Shown here in pieces: positions 21,961-34,004 of a stretch of DNA of 64,000 bases. Source of the DNA: Inia geoffrensis (lineage: Eukaryota; Chordata; Mammalia; Artiodactyla; Iniidae). The stretch is taken from NCBI GenBank assembly GCA_036417435.1, contig CM070900.1, positions 33,209,496 to 33,273,495 on the forward strand, written 5' to 3'. Within the stretch, counting starts at the first letter, position 1. Each line of letters starts with the position of its first letter. The position numbers and the translations under genes are program-made. Below the pieces are notes generated by a model. That model saw nothing but the letters and a program-made list of their open reading frames with translations. It was not told the origin of the DNA and made no database searches.

Positions 21961-22320
21961 TTTACTGATGTTAGGAAAGGAAGCTTAAAGGCAGTTATGG
22001 GCGCACGCAGTGGGGGCTGGAGGCTAATCCAGCCTGCAAGAGGAATCTGGGAGTTTCATTAACTTAAGACAATACTGAACATTTACTATGTGCCTGCTCC
22101 GGGCACGGGCTAAGCCCTGGACACACGGACGGTCCGTCCTCGCAACAACCGAAAGACAGGGAGGCAGAAAAAAATCCTTAGGGTTGCGCGACGGAAAGGG
22201 TGGGCAGATGGAGAAACGCAAACTTCAAGGGTCCAACTCTTTGGCCCCTGGGCTGGGACCGGGCCCATAAGACACTAAGACATCTCAGGAGGTCGCATCT
22301 GGCCCCGCCCCTCCATGCTC

Positions 22321-22340
22321 TTACTAGCCTGAACTTGTTG
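22321..22340 (-). promoter_or_regulatory. CCNG1: p53 response element in CCNG1 intron 1
   Basis: In gene orientation two abutting decamers, CAACAAGTTC and AGGCTAGTAA. Both cores (CAAG, CTAG) fit CWWG; 17 of 20 positions fit the RRRCWWGYYY consensus. It aligns over its whole length with the human CCNG1 p53 site as I remember it. It lies about 110 bp inside intron 1. Confidence 0.65.
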
Positions 22341-22450
22341 CTCGGGGAGAGTTAACCGAGGAAAAGGGCTCGAGACCTACCCCTCACCCCGCGCCCCACA
22401 ACCCTGCACCCTACCCGCACTCCGAGGTCAACCCCGAAATCCGAGCTCAC

Positions 22451-22655
22451 CTTGATCGCGACTGCAGCTCCTCAGAGGTAACCACCCTCCCCGGGCCTGC
22501 TCTCACCTCACCCCAAGATATTAGGGCCGAGAGGCCTATGAGGCGAGAGGGCTCGCGGGCAAGACGGGAGAGGCCCGGGGAGGGGGAGCCGTCTTGGGTG
22601 GAGGTTTCTGCAGCGCCGCCGAGACGACACTGCCCTCCTCGGGGTCTGCTCGGAG
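22451..22655 (-). other. CCNG1: CCNG1 non-coding exon 1 (5' UTR), 5' end approximate
   Basis: A strong donor, CAAG|GTGAGC, lies at 22451|22450. Upstream in the gene direction the sequence is GC-rich and free of ATG. It starts near 22655, about 30 bp after an AATATAT motif. A second possible donor (GGG|GTGAGG) near 22516 would shorten it. Confidence 0.6.
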
Positions 22656-23059
22656 CCGAAGGGGCCGCGCCTGGCCTCCTGAGTGATATATTGGAGGGCG
22701 GGGTTTTCTCGCTGCGGTGGGTGGGGCACATAGGCGGCATTTTCGCCGCTGATTGGTGTAAGTCTTATGATAGATGGCTCCTGCTGTCCAAAGAGGGCTG
22801 GTCCGTAGAGGGAAGAAGTCTGGCCAGTCAGCACACGCTTTTCACTATCCCGGAGTCAAATTCTCCGCCCCTTGAGACCACGCCCCCTACCTCTAACTGT
22901 CTCTCATTGGAGGATTTCCCGAAGTGTCTTCAATGAAGAGGAGGGGGAGCTGAACGCTGCGCGTACCAACCCAGGCCCGGTAAGGCCTCTGCTGGCGGGC
23001 GGATTGGCCAGAATATCGTTCCAGAATGTACTGGGAGTTTTCGTTGCGTTCGGTTTAGT

Positions 23060-24234
23060 AGAGTGCTTTTGCTCTCTCTAAAAATGCAGTGTCTGATTCC
23101 ACAAAAAAAAAAAACCAAAAAAAACAAACAAAAAAAACAGGCCTGATTTTTCACTGCAGTTGGAGAGGTGGTGGATATTCTATGGTGTGGTTTATTAAAT
23201 TTCCAGAAGTTTCCCCGTGTGAGCTTTGGAAATCACTTGTTCCTTGCCTTGTTTTGCTTTTTTGTATAATTTATCAAAGGGTAGAGTTGGGCTACGTACA
23301 TTCTTGGCCTCCTACCAATTTCCTGAATTTGATTTTTGAACAAATAAGGAAAGTTGGTAGTTCTTCATCGGCTTAAAATGAAAGGTGTGTGGTTGACTCA
23401 AGAGGAATAAGTAGACAAAAATAATTGTAGTGCTTATGAATCTGAGTTCACAGATCCGTGTGTGAAGCAATATTAGTCTTTTTACTTGCTGTCCATGAAC
23501 TTAATCTCTGATTGTGAGCCTTTGCCTGGTAAGTGGAAAAATAGTTAGCTTGAAGCCTTCCTGGACTCGCTCCTTCCCTCTTTCTTTCCCTATTGTCACA
23601 AATGGGAAGAGTCTACATTAAAAGGGCCTGAGGATTGGGGAACAAGGAATTGGTTATCAGTTTTGGTGGACTGTACTTTGATGTCTCTGTTCTCATGGTC
23701 TCTTCCTGGTTAGTGGCTACCTGGGCTTTGAAAAAATTAAAATCTGAAAGATTTGCTGGCATGTTTGCTGTTTGCCCTGCCGGTTGCTTCCCTGAGGCAA
23801 TGACACAGAACCAAGCCCTGAAATGGGAGCAGAGTTGTGGAGAGAAAGGGGAAGGGAAAACCTGAGAGAAAAACTTAATGCCCTAAAATATTACCTTAGC
23901 CACATCACGAGGTCAGTTTGTCATACCTCTGTGTTTCAAATGGGGAAGAGGCCTTGGTCATCCTTGAAAAAGAACTCACGTAATGAATGTAAGTGGGCAA
24001 TTAAAAACATTTAAAAAGTTCTTTTTACAATAATGTGTGAGTTTACAAATGTAAATGTTTCTCCTTTAGTAACAAAGGAACAAAATTAGTAACGAAATTA
24101 GGAATATAGGTATGTACACATGCACTCTTTCACTACTTGTTGAACACGTAATATGTGCCAGTGGAGGAACAGAATATACTGGTTCCTGTCCTTGTGGATT
24201 GTGTAGTTTTGTGGACAATATAAACTGATTTATT
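23060..24234. other. intergenic, upstream of CCNG1
   Basis: An imperfect A-rich tract at 23101-23140, then single-copy-looking DNA. A weak L2-like piece is at 24140-24215. No gene recognised. Confidence 0.5.
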
Positions 24235-24440
24235 TTCAAGTCACAGGCTACTAACTAGGTACATGACTTTTAGCAAGTTTTTAATCTCATTGAGTTTCCA
24301 TTTTCTTTTATTAAAAAATAGGAAATAAAAGTACCTTATTCACAGGGTTATTGAGAGAATTAAATAATGCAAAGTACCGAAAGAGGTAGGCATTGTGCCC
24401 AGAGCACAGTAAGTACTTGATAAATGGTAGCCTTTATTAT
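24235..24440 (+). repeat. MIR SINE
   Basis: 'ctaggtacatgacttttagc', 'acagggttattgagagaatt', 'cagtaagtacttgataaatgg'. Confidence 0.75.
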
Positions 24441-24587
24441 TAAATTACTAACATTTCTTTTGAAATGTCTTGCTTAACATACATTTAATTGTTTTATCTA
24501 TTGTCAGAGTTAGTCTTCTAGAATGGGAGTATTGGAGTTGTTTACTTAACACTAATGAAAGTATCTAAATTGTGTGTATTAATTTCT

Positions 24588-24894
24588 TTTTTTTAAAAGA
24601 TTTATTTATTTTTGACTGCGTTGGGTCTTAGCTGCGGCATGTGGGATCTTCGTTGGGGCATGCGGGATTTTTCGTTGTGGTGCATGGGCTCTTTGTTGTG
24701 GCGCCCGGGCTTCTCTTTAGTTGTAGTGTGTAGGTTTTCTCTCTCTAGTTGAGGCGTGCGAGCTCAGTAGTTGTGGCACGCAGGCCTAGTTGCCCCATGG
24801 CGTGTGGGATCTTAGTTCCCTGAACAGGGATCAAACCCATGTCACTTGCATAGGAAGGTGGATTCTTTACCACTGGACCACCAGGGAAGTCCCA
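24588..24894 (-). repeat. CHR SINE, long variant
   Basis: Reversed long form with several 'gttgtggcgcccgggctt' style body modules and head 'ggaccaccagggaagtccc'. Perfect 15-bp target duplication tgtgtattaatttct at 24573-24587 and 24895-24909. Confidence 0.9.
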
Positions 24895-25140
24895 TGTGTA
24901 TTAATTTCTATGCCTTTTTTATACTTAAAAATTTCACATGCAGCTTTAGGTAATATATCATTGTTTATGTGATGAAAATGTTTTCTCTTACGTTAGGATC
25001 TTATTACTTTTTATTAAAACCTGAAATTACCTGCATGAAAAATATTGTTTCTATAGCACTGAAGAAACATTGATTCAATACAAATCAGATCAAATGGACA
25101 TTTTTTACCTTTTCTCTTTCCCCTCACCTCCACTGTCATT

Positions 25141-25351
25141 TTTTTTTTTTTTTTTTTTTGCTGTATGCGGGCCTCTCACTGCCGTGGCCTCTCCCGCTGC
25201 GGAGCACAGGCTACGGACGCGCAGGCTCAGCGGCCATGGCTCACCGGCCCAGCCGCTCCGCGGCAGATGGGATCCTCCCAGACCGGGGCACGAACCCGTG
25301 TCCCCCTGCATCGGCAAGCGGACTCGCAACCACTGCGCCACCAGGGAAGCC
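25141..25351 (-). repeat. CHR SINE (young cetacean type)
   Basis: Full-length reversed copy with T tract. Flanked by ctccactgtcatttt and ctccactggcatttt, one mismatch. Confidence 0.92.
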
Positions 25352-25352
25352 C

Positions 25353-27250
25353 TCCACTGGCATTTTTATTCCATAATACTAGAATACAGACTATCATTTA
25401 AATAATTTTAAAGTCCTAATTAGCAAAATGTGCAAATGTAAGACTCAATTATGTACTGTTGTAAAAGAAAAAAAATGAGCCTTTTGTTAATTGTGATTTA
25501 TTTTTAAAGACTTACAGATTTAGTAATGAGTGTATCAGGTATCTTTCAAAGGACTGACTTGCAGGGTATTTTCTAGGCTCAGTGATATATTCAGCTGCCA
25601 TCTTCACACCTTCTTCTTAATCAGCAGTTAAGTGCAGCAAGTACTGAAGCTCAGAATAATGGCCTCAAGGCTGGGCAAGAATCCAAGGCAGTTAACAGGA
25701 GGATTTAATCATATTCTCTACACTGAAGATTATAGAAGTGCCCTGAGCAGCAAAAATTATAACAAGCAGGTATAACAGTGGTGGCTTGTCAAATGCTGCC
25801 CTGACCAGGGAAATTCCTCGTTGGTTCTGTTTCCATCCTAGAGACTGGGGGAGTCTTTGCACCTCACCCTCTGTTGAGGCTCCCTGACAAATGTCCAGAA
25901 CTTTTGAATGTGGGCTTGTCCAATTGTGATGAGGGCTGAAAAAGTGAGGATCCAAAGATCTCAGCTCAGTCTCTTCTGCTCTACTTCCTGATCCTTCCTG
26001 GAACTAATTATGGCCCCTTCCACCTCTCCAACTATTCTCTAGTGCATCTGCTCTGTCTTAGAAGAGAACTTGCTTGGCTTTGGCTTTTTGGAGTCTTCAT
26101 TAGCCCCTGGGATAGCAGAGAAATTGTGTATAGTTTGGGTGGTGATGGGGAGGCAGGGAAAAGGATACGTAGAAAACAGATTAGTAATGTCAGGTATATC
26201 TTGCCTTTCAGAAATTCTAGCTATCTCTGATAAAGTAACCCTTTCCAATTAATTGAGGTGTTACTATATTCAGTGGAAAAATAAACTTTGTCAAGTAACC
26301 ACTGCTATATAAAGGCACTGGGAGACATTAGATGCAGATCTTCCACTTGCTAGCATTTAGTCTAATGGCCATAGGCTCTATTGAGTACAGGGCTCAAAGC
26401 CAAGATCAGCCAATAACGAAAAAAGTTTGCATTTGTTATGTATTTCCCAAGTGCCAGGCTGTGTGCTGAACTTAAACACACATGATCTTATTTAGTCCTC
26501 TAACAACTCTGATATTATTATTATGTTCAGAAATGAGGAATATCTCATATATCTCCTGTTTAGCAACTACTCTTTACTATTTACTAAATATTCTTAACAC
26601 ATAGCTTGAATTTGGATTTTACAGCATTTAAAAACAAGTTTTTATTTTGGAACCTTTTAAACTCATTACCCAACTTTAGTAATCATCAACATTTTGCCCA
26701 TGTTGCCTATTTACTTTTTGTTTGTCTCATCATTCAACAAATATTTATTGAGAACTTTCTAGGTGCCAAACCATTGTGTGTTGTAGTCCCAGATTGAAAA
26801 TGTTACAATTTTGGGCCATAGGGTGTGTTGGCTATTGTGTTTTGTGAAGATAGGGGTTGGAAGGATCAGCTGGGTCATTCTCCAAGTGCATCTCTTTCTA
26901 GTCTGCAGCCCACACTGAAGGTGTCTCTGGGATCTGCTGCTTTGGTAGGAGAAGGAGGGAATGGGGAGGGATAATAGTTCCCTTCCTTATTTAGGTCTCT
27001 GCCTGTACTGCTAACCTTCCTCACAAAAGTGCATGCAGACACCCCCAGACACACACACACACCCCTTTACAAAAGATTTTGACAGAGTTGAATTTTGGGA
27101 AATGAAGTACTTTCTAATCTAGCTTTTTTGTCCATTAGGGATCTCATAGGTCTGAACTTTGGTTCTCTAGGTCAGCTTTCCTTGCTTGAGGTCACCACTT
27201 TCCTCATTTCTTTAGCCTTTTAACTCTTTAACTTGTGATCTGAGTTTTGA
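25353..27250. other. intergenic, mostly unclassified
   Basis: Single-copy-looking DNA with short reversed MIR/L2 pieces near 26430-26540 and 26720-26775. Short frames here show no protein character. Confidence 0.5.
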
Positions 27251-27254
27251 TGCA

Positions 27255-28350
27255 GCCAAGTGAAGAGGTTGTTGCAAAGGGCATTCCAGACAAAAGCAAC
27301 AGTATGTGCAAAGGCATGGAGGAAAGAGAGACTAAGTTGATTCCTGTAAATGAAATATGGATGACTCTGGCTAAAGCATAGAGGGTGTTGGAGGTGGGGG
27401 AGTCTAGCAGTGAGGTGGGGAAAGAAGCAGTTGCTTATCCTGAAGGACCAGTTATATCATATATACCATTATTGGAATTTTGGACTTTATAGGCTTTGGG
27501 GAACCAGCCATGGAATTTAAAGGGACTGTCACAACTGGATTTGTGATTTAGAATGACCATTTGGCATCAGTGTGAAGAGAGGAAAGAGGGGGCCAAGAGT
27601 GGAGTCAGAAGAGCAGTTTAAGAGGCCACTGCCTTAACCTAGGAAAAAATGAGAAGATTGAACTGAGGGAGTGAGAGTGGGAATGGAAAGGAGGTGGATT
27701 CAAGGGACCTTAGGAGGTTGAGCTGATGGATTGTGGTGATTGATTAGATTTGATTGGTTAGGTGATCAGGATGAAGGCAGAGTCAAGAATACTGTTCAAA
27801 TTTCTGGTTCAGGCAAAAAGTTGAATGAAGAGTCTATTTATGTGCTAAGTTCAAGGAATACAGGAAAAAGACCAGGTTTGTAGGGGAAGACGTTGACCTA
27901 GAGATGCCTGAGGGAACTGCAGGTGGAGATGTCCAAAGGCATCCAGAGAAACATTTGGTGCTACAGATAACTTTGGGACTCATCAGAATATGGGAGGTGA
28001 TTGAGTCATGGAAGGAGATCAGTCAGGGACAATTGAAGGTGGTAAGAGAAGTGTGAAGAGAGAGTCTAGGGAACAGGAGTCTCTGAAGGGATCTAGAAGG
28101 AGAAGGCATGTTACTGGAGTCAAGAGAAAGTGTTTCAAGGAGAGAGTTAGCACCAGGGTCTGATGCTGCAAAGAGGATGAAATGAAGTATGAACAACAGA
28201 GAAAGAAAATGAAATCAATGAATGTGTGACCCACTCTTGCAGGGGGCTGGACTGTGAGGGATAGAGACCCTGGACAGAGAGTGGAATGGTGTTGAGAGAG
28301 ATATTTTGCTTTTCAAAGATGAGCTAGACTTGTGCATGTTTAAGTAATGA
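27255..28350 (-). repeat. L2 LINE, ORF2 region, antisense
   Basis: Purine-rich sequence that reads as L2 in reverse: 'aaagggcattccagacaaaa', 'gaagttgaagaggagtcaaga'-like text, 'tcaagaatactgttcaaatt', 'aactttgggactcatcagaa', 'agaaagtgtttcaaggagag'. Many stops in every frame. Confidence 0.7.
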
Positions 28351-28399
28351 CCAGAAAGAGCCAGCAGAGAAAAAGAAGGATCTGACTGCTAGAACAATC

Positions 28400-29680
28400 T
28401 AAGTTCTCAGATGACACTAGTCATTTGCATTCCGTCAGCTGCATTGTTATAGAAGCTTCTATATAGTCAAATACTCACAGACTACAATGGAAGGGAACAA
28501 CACAAAGGGGCAGAAATTATATGTGTTTAGCATGCCTAAAATTCTCTAAATAGATGGTAAGAAATATCACTACATGCTTTATAAATGTTTATGTTTTCTA
28601 TAGCTATTTTATATTCAGCATTTCCAGTTTCAGATTATCCAAAGCACTCCTCTTGATTTAAAATATTCTGGCTTGCCAGGTTTAGGAGCTTTATATCAGT
28701 GTTGAAGTAAGAGTAATAAATAAAAACATGCATTTTATGTAACCATATGTAGTTAAAATATGATAGAACAAGGCATCCATCCAAGCCTTAAATATCTAGC
28801 TTTTGTTGAAAGTCAGCCATACATAGATTGAGCTCAAATAGAATAAAAACTTTAGGCACATTATGGAGGTTTCTATTTTTAATGGAAATATACATATATT
28901 TACATCATACAACCATAAATGTGTGTGATCATGGAAATATGTGGATGTGATAAGTAATACTGCCAAATAGCATTGATATAGATTTTCTATAACACATTTC
29001 CTGTCAGTCCTGGCCTTGTAGAAGAATTTTTAATAACTAAAAGCAGTGGTTTCGTTGAGACATAAAGGGACAGACTACAGTCTGGGTCTCATTTTCCCCA
29101 GTTACTATCTCCCACTCTCAATATTTTCATATTTTAATTGGGAAAATAATAACAGTACTATATCAGAGGTTTAATTAATTGAACTAATACTCAGAAGTAG
29201 CATATGTAAGGACTTATTAAATGTTAGATATTATTATCTGAAGAAATAAGTAAATTTCTGTGAGATAAATAAATTGCAACCCATGATACTGCTGACATCA
29301 ATTACTAAGTACATTTAAACGAAGCAATGTTATCAAGGTCTTTGCTCTTTTTTACTTACAATAATAAGTTAGTCTTCCAGTTGTTTTCACTTTAAAGTGG
29401 GAATTCATCTCCTACTATGCCAGATGTAAGACCTCATAAACTGAGAGGAGTTGCTAGAACAAATCAACTAACAAACATAAACCAATGTTTTAGGTTTTTC
29501 CTTAGTCTTTCTTCTGTGAAGCATTTTCCTTAAGCGGACTCTCCTGTACGTATGAAAGTGTATGATGATTCCCATCAAGATAAAAATCTTCTATTTTTAG
29601 TAAACTTCATAGTTTACCAAGGATTTTCACATGTATTTTCTCAAACTCCCTAAAATCCTTGCCAGATTTTCAGGGCATAG
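28400..29680. other. intergenic, no feature recognised
   Basis: AT-rich DNA. I find no gene, ncRNA or confidently named repeat. Confidence 0.5.
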
Positions 29681-29687
29681 ATTGTGT

Positions 29688-30036
29688 GTTAGTTTGCTAG
29701 GGCTGCCATCACAAAATACCACAGACTGGCTGCCTCAAACAACAGAAATTTGTTTTCTCACAGCCTGGGGTCTGAAGTCCAAGACCGATGAGACGGTAGG
29801 TTAGGGTTCTTCTAAGACCTTGCCTTGGCTTGCATGTGGCCACCTCCTCGCTGTGTCCTCACGTGGACTTTTCTGTGTATCTGCATCTTCCTGGTGTCTC
29901 TTCTATAAGGACAATAGTCATATTGGCTTAGGGACCCACCTTTGTGGCTTCATTTAACTTTAATTATCCCTTTACAGGCCCTATTTCCAAATATAGTCAG
30001 ATATGAATTGTGGGGGACACAATTTAGTCCATAACA
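29688..30036 (-). repeat. MaLR/ERVL-like solo LTR fossil, copy 1
   Basis: Reversed member of the family whose sense strand runs from 'ttatggactgaatgtttgtg' to 'tgttatagcagcccaaa'. Here: 'gggctgccatcacaaaatac', 'ctcgctgtgtcctcacgtgg', 'gtgggggacacaatttagtc'. Confidence 0.6.
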
Positions 30037-30185
30037 GATTGTGATCCATATTTTCTTGGGGAGAACAGAAAGGCCAGAGAGGTTAAATGATTTTATTCAG
30101 GGTCACTTGGCAGGACTTTTCATCCTCCTATTTTTCCCCATTGAACATCCCACATTCCCTTCTGGAATTACTTCTCCAGAAATGC

Positions 30186-30392
30186 TTTTTTTTTTTTTTG
30201 CAGTACGTGGGCCTCTCACTGTTGTGGCCTCTCTCCCGTTGCGGAGCACAGGCTCCGGACGCGCAGGCTCAGTAGCCATGGCTCACGGGCCCAGCCGCCC
30301 CGCGGCATGTGGGATCTTCCCAGACCGGGGCATGAACCCGTGTCCCCTGTATCAGCAGGCGGACTCTCAACCACTGCGCCACCAGGGAAGCC
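30186..30392 (-). repeat. CHR SINE (young cetacean type)
   Basis: Full-length reversed copy, target duplication ccagaaatg at 30176-30184 and 30393-30401. Confidence 0.92.
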
Positions 30393-30401
30393 CCAGAAAT
30401 G

Positions 30402-31309
30402 TTTTTTTTTGATGGCATGTGTTTATGAAAATGATTTTAAGTTCATGGACTAAAGAATGCTATTTTATCCTGAATTTCACAATTTCCTTGCTTGATTGTA
30501 CTTTCCTCTATTTAACTAAACTCTGTCTTAGACTTCACTATTGTTAATTTTTAGATGGTCATTTCACAATGACTTTTGGACTACCTTGAGAAATTAAGGG
30601 CTAGCTTATTCAAATACTCCCTAATGCACAAACCCGTTAACAATAATAAGAACCTGAAAAAGGAAAGAGCCTATTATGAAATTGCTTGTGAGTAATGTGA
30701 TGTTAAGAACCTCTCTTGGGCTGTGAATTAATTATTATTGTGGTTCCAAGTTTTCATTTTTTTAAAACAGGGGGATGAATAGGGACATCTTGTCAGTACT
30801 GATACAAATGAAATGTCCTCTGTGGAACACAGAGTCTCAGTTCTTCTGGCCTCTTCCACCCACAGTCCATCATCCCACAAGGCTCAAAAAATTTGTATAA
30901 TGTTGAGTAACAGAATTTGGTAATATTTGAGGACTCAAAACATCTTTCTAATCAGACATTTTATTATACTTACACATTTACTCTTGATTCATTATATATT
31001 GAAAAAAAAGATGTTTCATACAGACTTATCTCTGATTCATTGTACATTTCAAGCAAAAGGTGTTTTCATAGCCAGTATGACTATAATCCCCTTTCTTCCA
31101 AGGAGAGGTCATCATACCAATACTCTATAGAAAGATATCCACACAAAAGGCACACCTGCTACCCTTTTCCTACCTCCGATTTGAGATCATTACTAAAAGG
31201 AATTTAATGAACCTATGGACATAAGTGTTTGTTTTTGAATATATAATTCCTTCTCACATGTATGTGCCTTCCATAAGTGACCATATATATCATTCTTCTC
31301 TCAAAGTGA
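30402..31309. other. intergenic, no feature recognised
   Basis: AT-rich; open frames up to 96 codons (30917-31207) have no recognisable protein features. Confidence 0.5.
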
Positions 31310-32512
31310 TTTTTAAAACTTTTTGAATATTTTTATCAAGATTTTAATTCACATACATTTCACCCAAAGTGTACAATTCAATGGATTTTATTTTATTCAT
31401 AGAGTTGTGCAACCATCACCACAATCTATGTTTAGAACACTTCACCCCCAAAGAAACACCATATTCATTAGCAGTCATTCTTCATTCTCTTCTCTCAATT
31501 CCCCAGCTCTAGGCCATCAATAATTTACTTTCTGTCTCTATGTATTTGCCTATTCTGGACATTTCATATAAATGGAATCTTAGGATATGTGGTCCTTTGC
31601 AATTGGCTTCTTTCACTTAGCATAATGTTTTCTAGGTTCTTCCGTGTTGTGGCATGTATCAGCATTTCATTCCTTTAAAATAACATTCCATTGTATGAAT
31701 ATACCAAATTTTGTATATCTTTTCTACAGTTTATGGGCATTTGGATTTGTCTTAGCTCAGGCTGCTATAACAAAATACCATTGACTGGATGGCTTAAACA
31801 ACGGATATTTATTTCTCATAGTTCTGGAGACTGAGAAATCTGAGATTAAGGTGCTGGCAGACTTGGTTCCTGGTGAGGACCCTCTTCCTGGTGTGCATAT
31901 AGCTACCTTCTGGCTGTATCCTCAATGGTGGGGTGACAGGGGAAGTAGAGAGAGAACTCTCTAATCCCATTAAGTGGGCCCCACTCTCATGGCATCATGC
32001 AAACCTGATTACCTCCCAGAGACTCCCACCTCCAAATCCCATCACATTGAGCATTAGGGCTTCAGCATACGAATTTTAAGGGGACACATAATAGGGTTGT
32101 TTCTATTTTTGGCAATTATGAATAATGCTGCATTCATGCACATGGACATATACTTTTTGTATGTTTTTGTATGGACATATACTTTCATTTCTGTTGGGTA
32201 TTTACCTAACAGTGGAATTGATGGTCATATGATATCTCTATATGTAGCATTCTGAGTAACTGCCAAATTATTTTCTGAAGTAGCCGCATCACTGTACATT
32301 CCCACCAGCAATAAGTAAGGGTTCCAATTTCTCCACATCCTTGTCAACACTTGTTATTATCTGTTGTTTTGATGATTGCCATCCTAGTAAGTATTTCATA
32401 GTTTTGATTTGCTTTTACCTATTAACTAACAATGTTGAGCATCGTTTCATTTGCTTATTGGTCATTTTAATATCTTCTTTGGAAAAATGTTCAAAGCCTT
32501 TGCCCAATTTTT
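31310..32512 (-). repeat. L1 LINE (3' part), antisense, split by an LTR
   Basis: L1 3' end/ORF2 in reverse at 31310-31748, interrupted at 31749-32094 by an LTR fossil, then resuming at 'ttgtttctatttttggcaat' and running to about 32512. Confidence 0.8.
31749..32094 (-). repeat. MaLR/ERVL-like solo LTR fossil, copy 2
   Basis: 'caggctgctataacaaaata', 'ctcatagttctggagactga', 'cacctccaaatcccatcaca', 'aaggggacacataa'. It interrupts an L1 ORF2 segment whose two halves are contiguous. Confidence 0.65.
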
Positions 32513-32564
32513 TTTATTGTGGTAGTATATACGTAAGATAAAATTTACATTTTAACCATTTTTT

Positions 32565-32778
32565 TTTTTTTGCGGTACGCGGGCCTCTCACTGTTGTGGC
32601 CTCTCCCGTTGCGGAGCACAGGCTGCGGACGCACAGGCTCCGGACGCACAGGCTCAGCGGCCATGGCTCACGGGCCCAGCCGCTCCGCGGCATGTGGGAT
32701 CTTCCCTGACCGGGGCACGAACCCTCATCCCCCGCATCGGCGGGCGGACTCCCAGCCACTGCGCCACCAGGGAAGCCC
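32565..32778 (-). repeat. CHR SINE with internal 16-bp duplication
   Basis: Full-length reversed copy inside L1, target duplication cattttaaccattttt at 32548-32563 and 32779-32794. The 'cggacgcacaggctc' module is present twice in tandem (about 32625-32656). Confidence 0.93.
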
Positions 32779-33296
32779 CATTTTAACCATTTTTAAGTGT
32801 ACAGTTCAGTGGCATTAAGTACATTTACGTTGTTGTGCAACCATCACCACCATCCAGCTCCAGAACTTTTTCATCTTCCCAAACTGAAACTCTGTACCCA
32901 GCATTAACTCCCCGTACCCTCTTCCCCAGCTCCTGGCAACTGCCATACTACTTTTTGGCAATGAATTTGACTATTCTAAGTGTTTCATGTAAATGGAACC
33001 ATACAGTATTTGCCTTTTTGTGACTGGCTTCTTTCGCTTAGCATAATGTCCTCAAGGATCATTCATGTTGTAGCATGTGTCAGAATTTCTTTCCTTTATA
33101 AGAGTAAGTAGTAGTCCTTTGTATGTATATACCATATTTCTTTATCCGTTTATATGTCAGTAGATATTTGGGTTGTTTCCATCTTTTGGCTTTTGTGAAT
33201 GCTGCTATGAACGTTGGTGTATAAATATTTCTTTGAGACTCTGCTTTCAAGTCTTTTTGTTTACATTGAAGTGGGATTATTGGTAATTCGACTTTT

Positions 33297-33510
33297 CTTT
33301 TCTTTTTTTTTTTTTTTCGCGGTACGCAGGCCTCTCACTGTTGTGGCCTCTCCCATTGCGGAGCACAGGCTCTGGATGCGCAGGCTCAGCAGCCATGGCC
33401 TAGGGGCCCAGCCACTCCGCGGCATGTGGGATCCTCCTGGACCAGAGCACGAACCCGTGTCTCCTGCATTGGCAGGCGGACTCTCAACCACTCCGCCACC
33501 AGGGAAGCCC
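33297..33510 (-). repeat. CHR SINE (young cetacean type)
   Basis: Full-length reversed copy inside L1, target duplication tcgactttt at 33288-33296 and 33511-33519. Confidence 0.92.
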
Positions 33511-33744
33511 TCGACTTTTAATTTTTTGAAGAATTGCCATACTATTTTGTATAATGGTTGCACTATTTTACGTTCTTACCAATAGCACACAATAGTTCTA
33601 ATTTCTCCACATACTTGCCAATACTTGCTATTTTCGTCTTTTTTTTTTCTTATAAGAGCCATTCTAATGGGTAAAAAGTGGTATTTCTGTGGTCTTGACT
33701 TGCATTTCCCTAATTATTAGTGACGTTAAGCATTTTTTCATGTT

Positions 33745-34004
33745 CTTTTTATTCTTTTTTTAATTCAATTGTTGTTTATTAGGTGTCCTCCAAGACCTAG
33801 GTCTGTGCATACAGACACAAAGTACATCCATAATCCTGGACCTCAAGAAGCTCTTCTTAGTAGAGTATAATCTAGTGCTTAAGACCTCTTTGGATTTAGG
33901 ATAGCTCTAGCTGTGTGACCTTGGGAACATTATTAACTTGTCTGAGAATCCATTCCATCTTCTGTGTAAAAGCAATAAAACCCATTTCACAGGGATGTTG
34001 TGCC
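33745..34004 (-). mobile_element. 260-bp retroposed insert in L1 (L2 tail plus antisense MIR)
   Basis: Flanked by the 10-bp direct repeat ttttcatgtt (33735-33744, 34005-34014). The left side is T-rich, as for a minus-strand poly(A). Inside are a reversed L2-like tail ('tggacctcaagaagctctt') and a forward MIR piece ('ctgtgtgaccttgggaacat'). Confidence 0.5.

Larger units (their letters stand above)
22050..23050 (-). promoter_or_regulatory. CCNG1: CCNG1 CpG-island promoter
   Basis: CpG-dense kilobase covering exon 1. In gene orientation, a GC box (CCCCGCCC, about 22696-22703), CCAAT (22693-22689) and AATATAT (about 22685-22692) are clustered, with further CCAAT boxes near 22753, 22907 and 23003. 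On the far side there is no gene, so the promoter appears to serve CCNG1 alone. Confidence 0.75.

Noticed and set aside
25070..25405. Open frames of 70-120 codons over the CHR SINEs (also 15129-15420, 30041-30412, 33214-33585, 39693-40085, 42379-42787, 48182-48563)
   Set aside because: They are the GC-rich SINE body read in several frames. The same peptides recur at each copy, and the frames end in poly(A) or tRNA-like head sequence.
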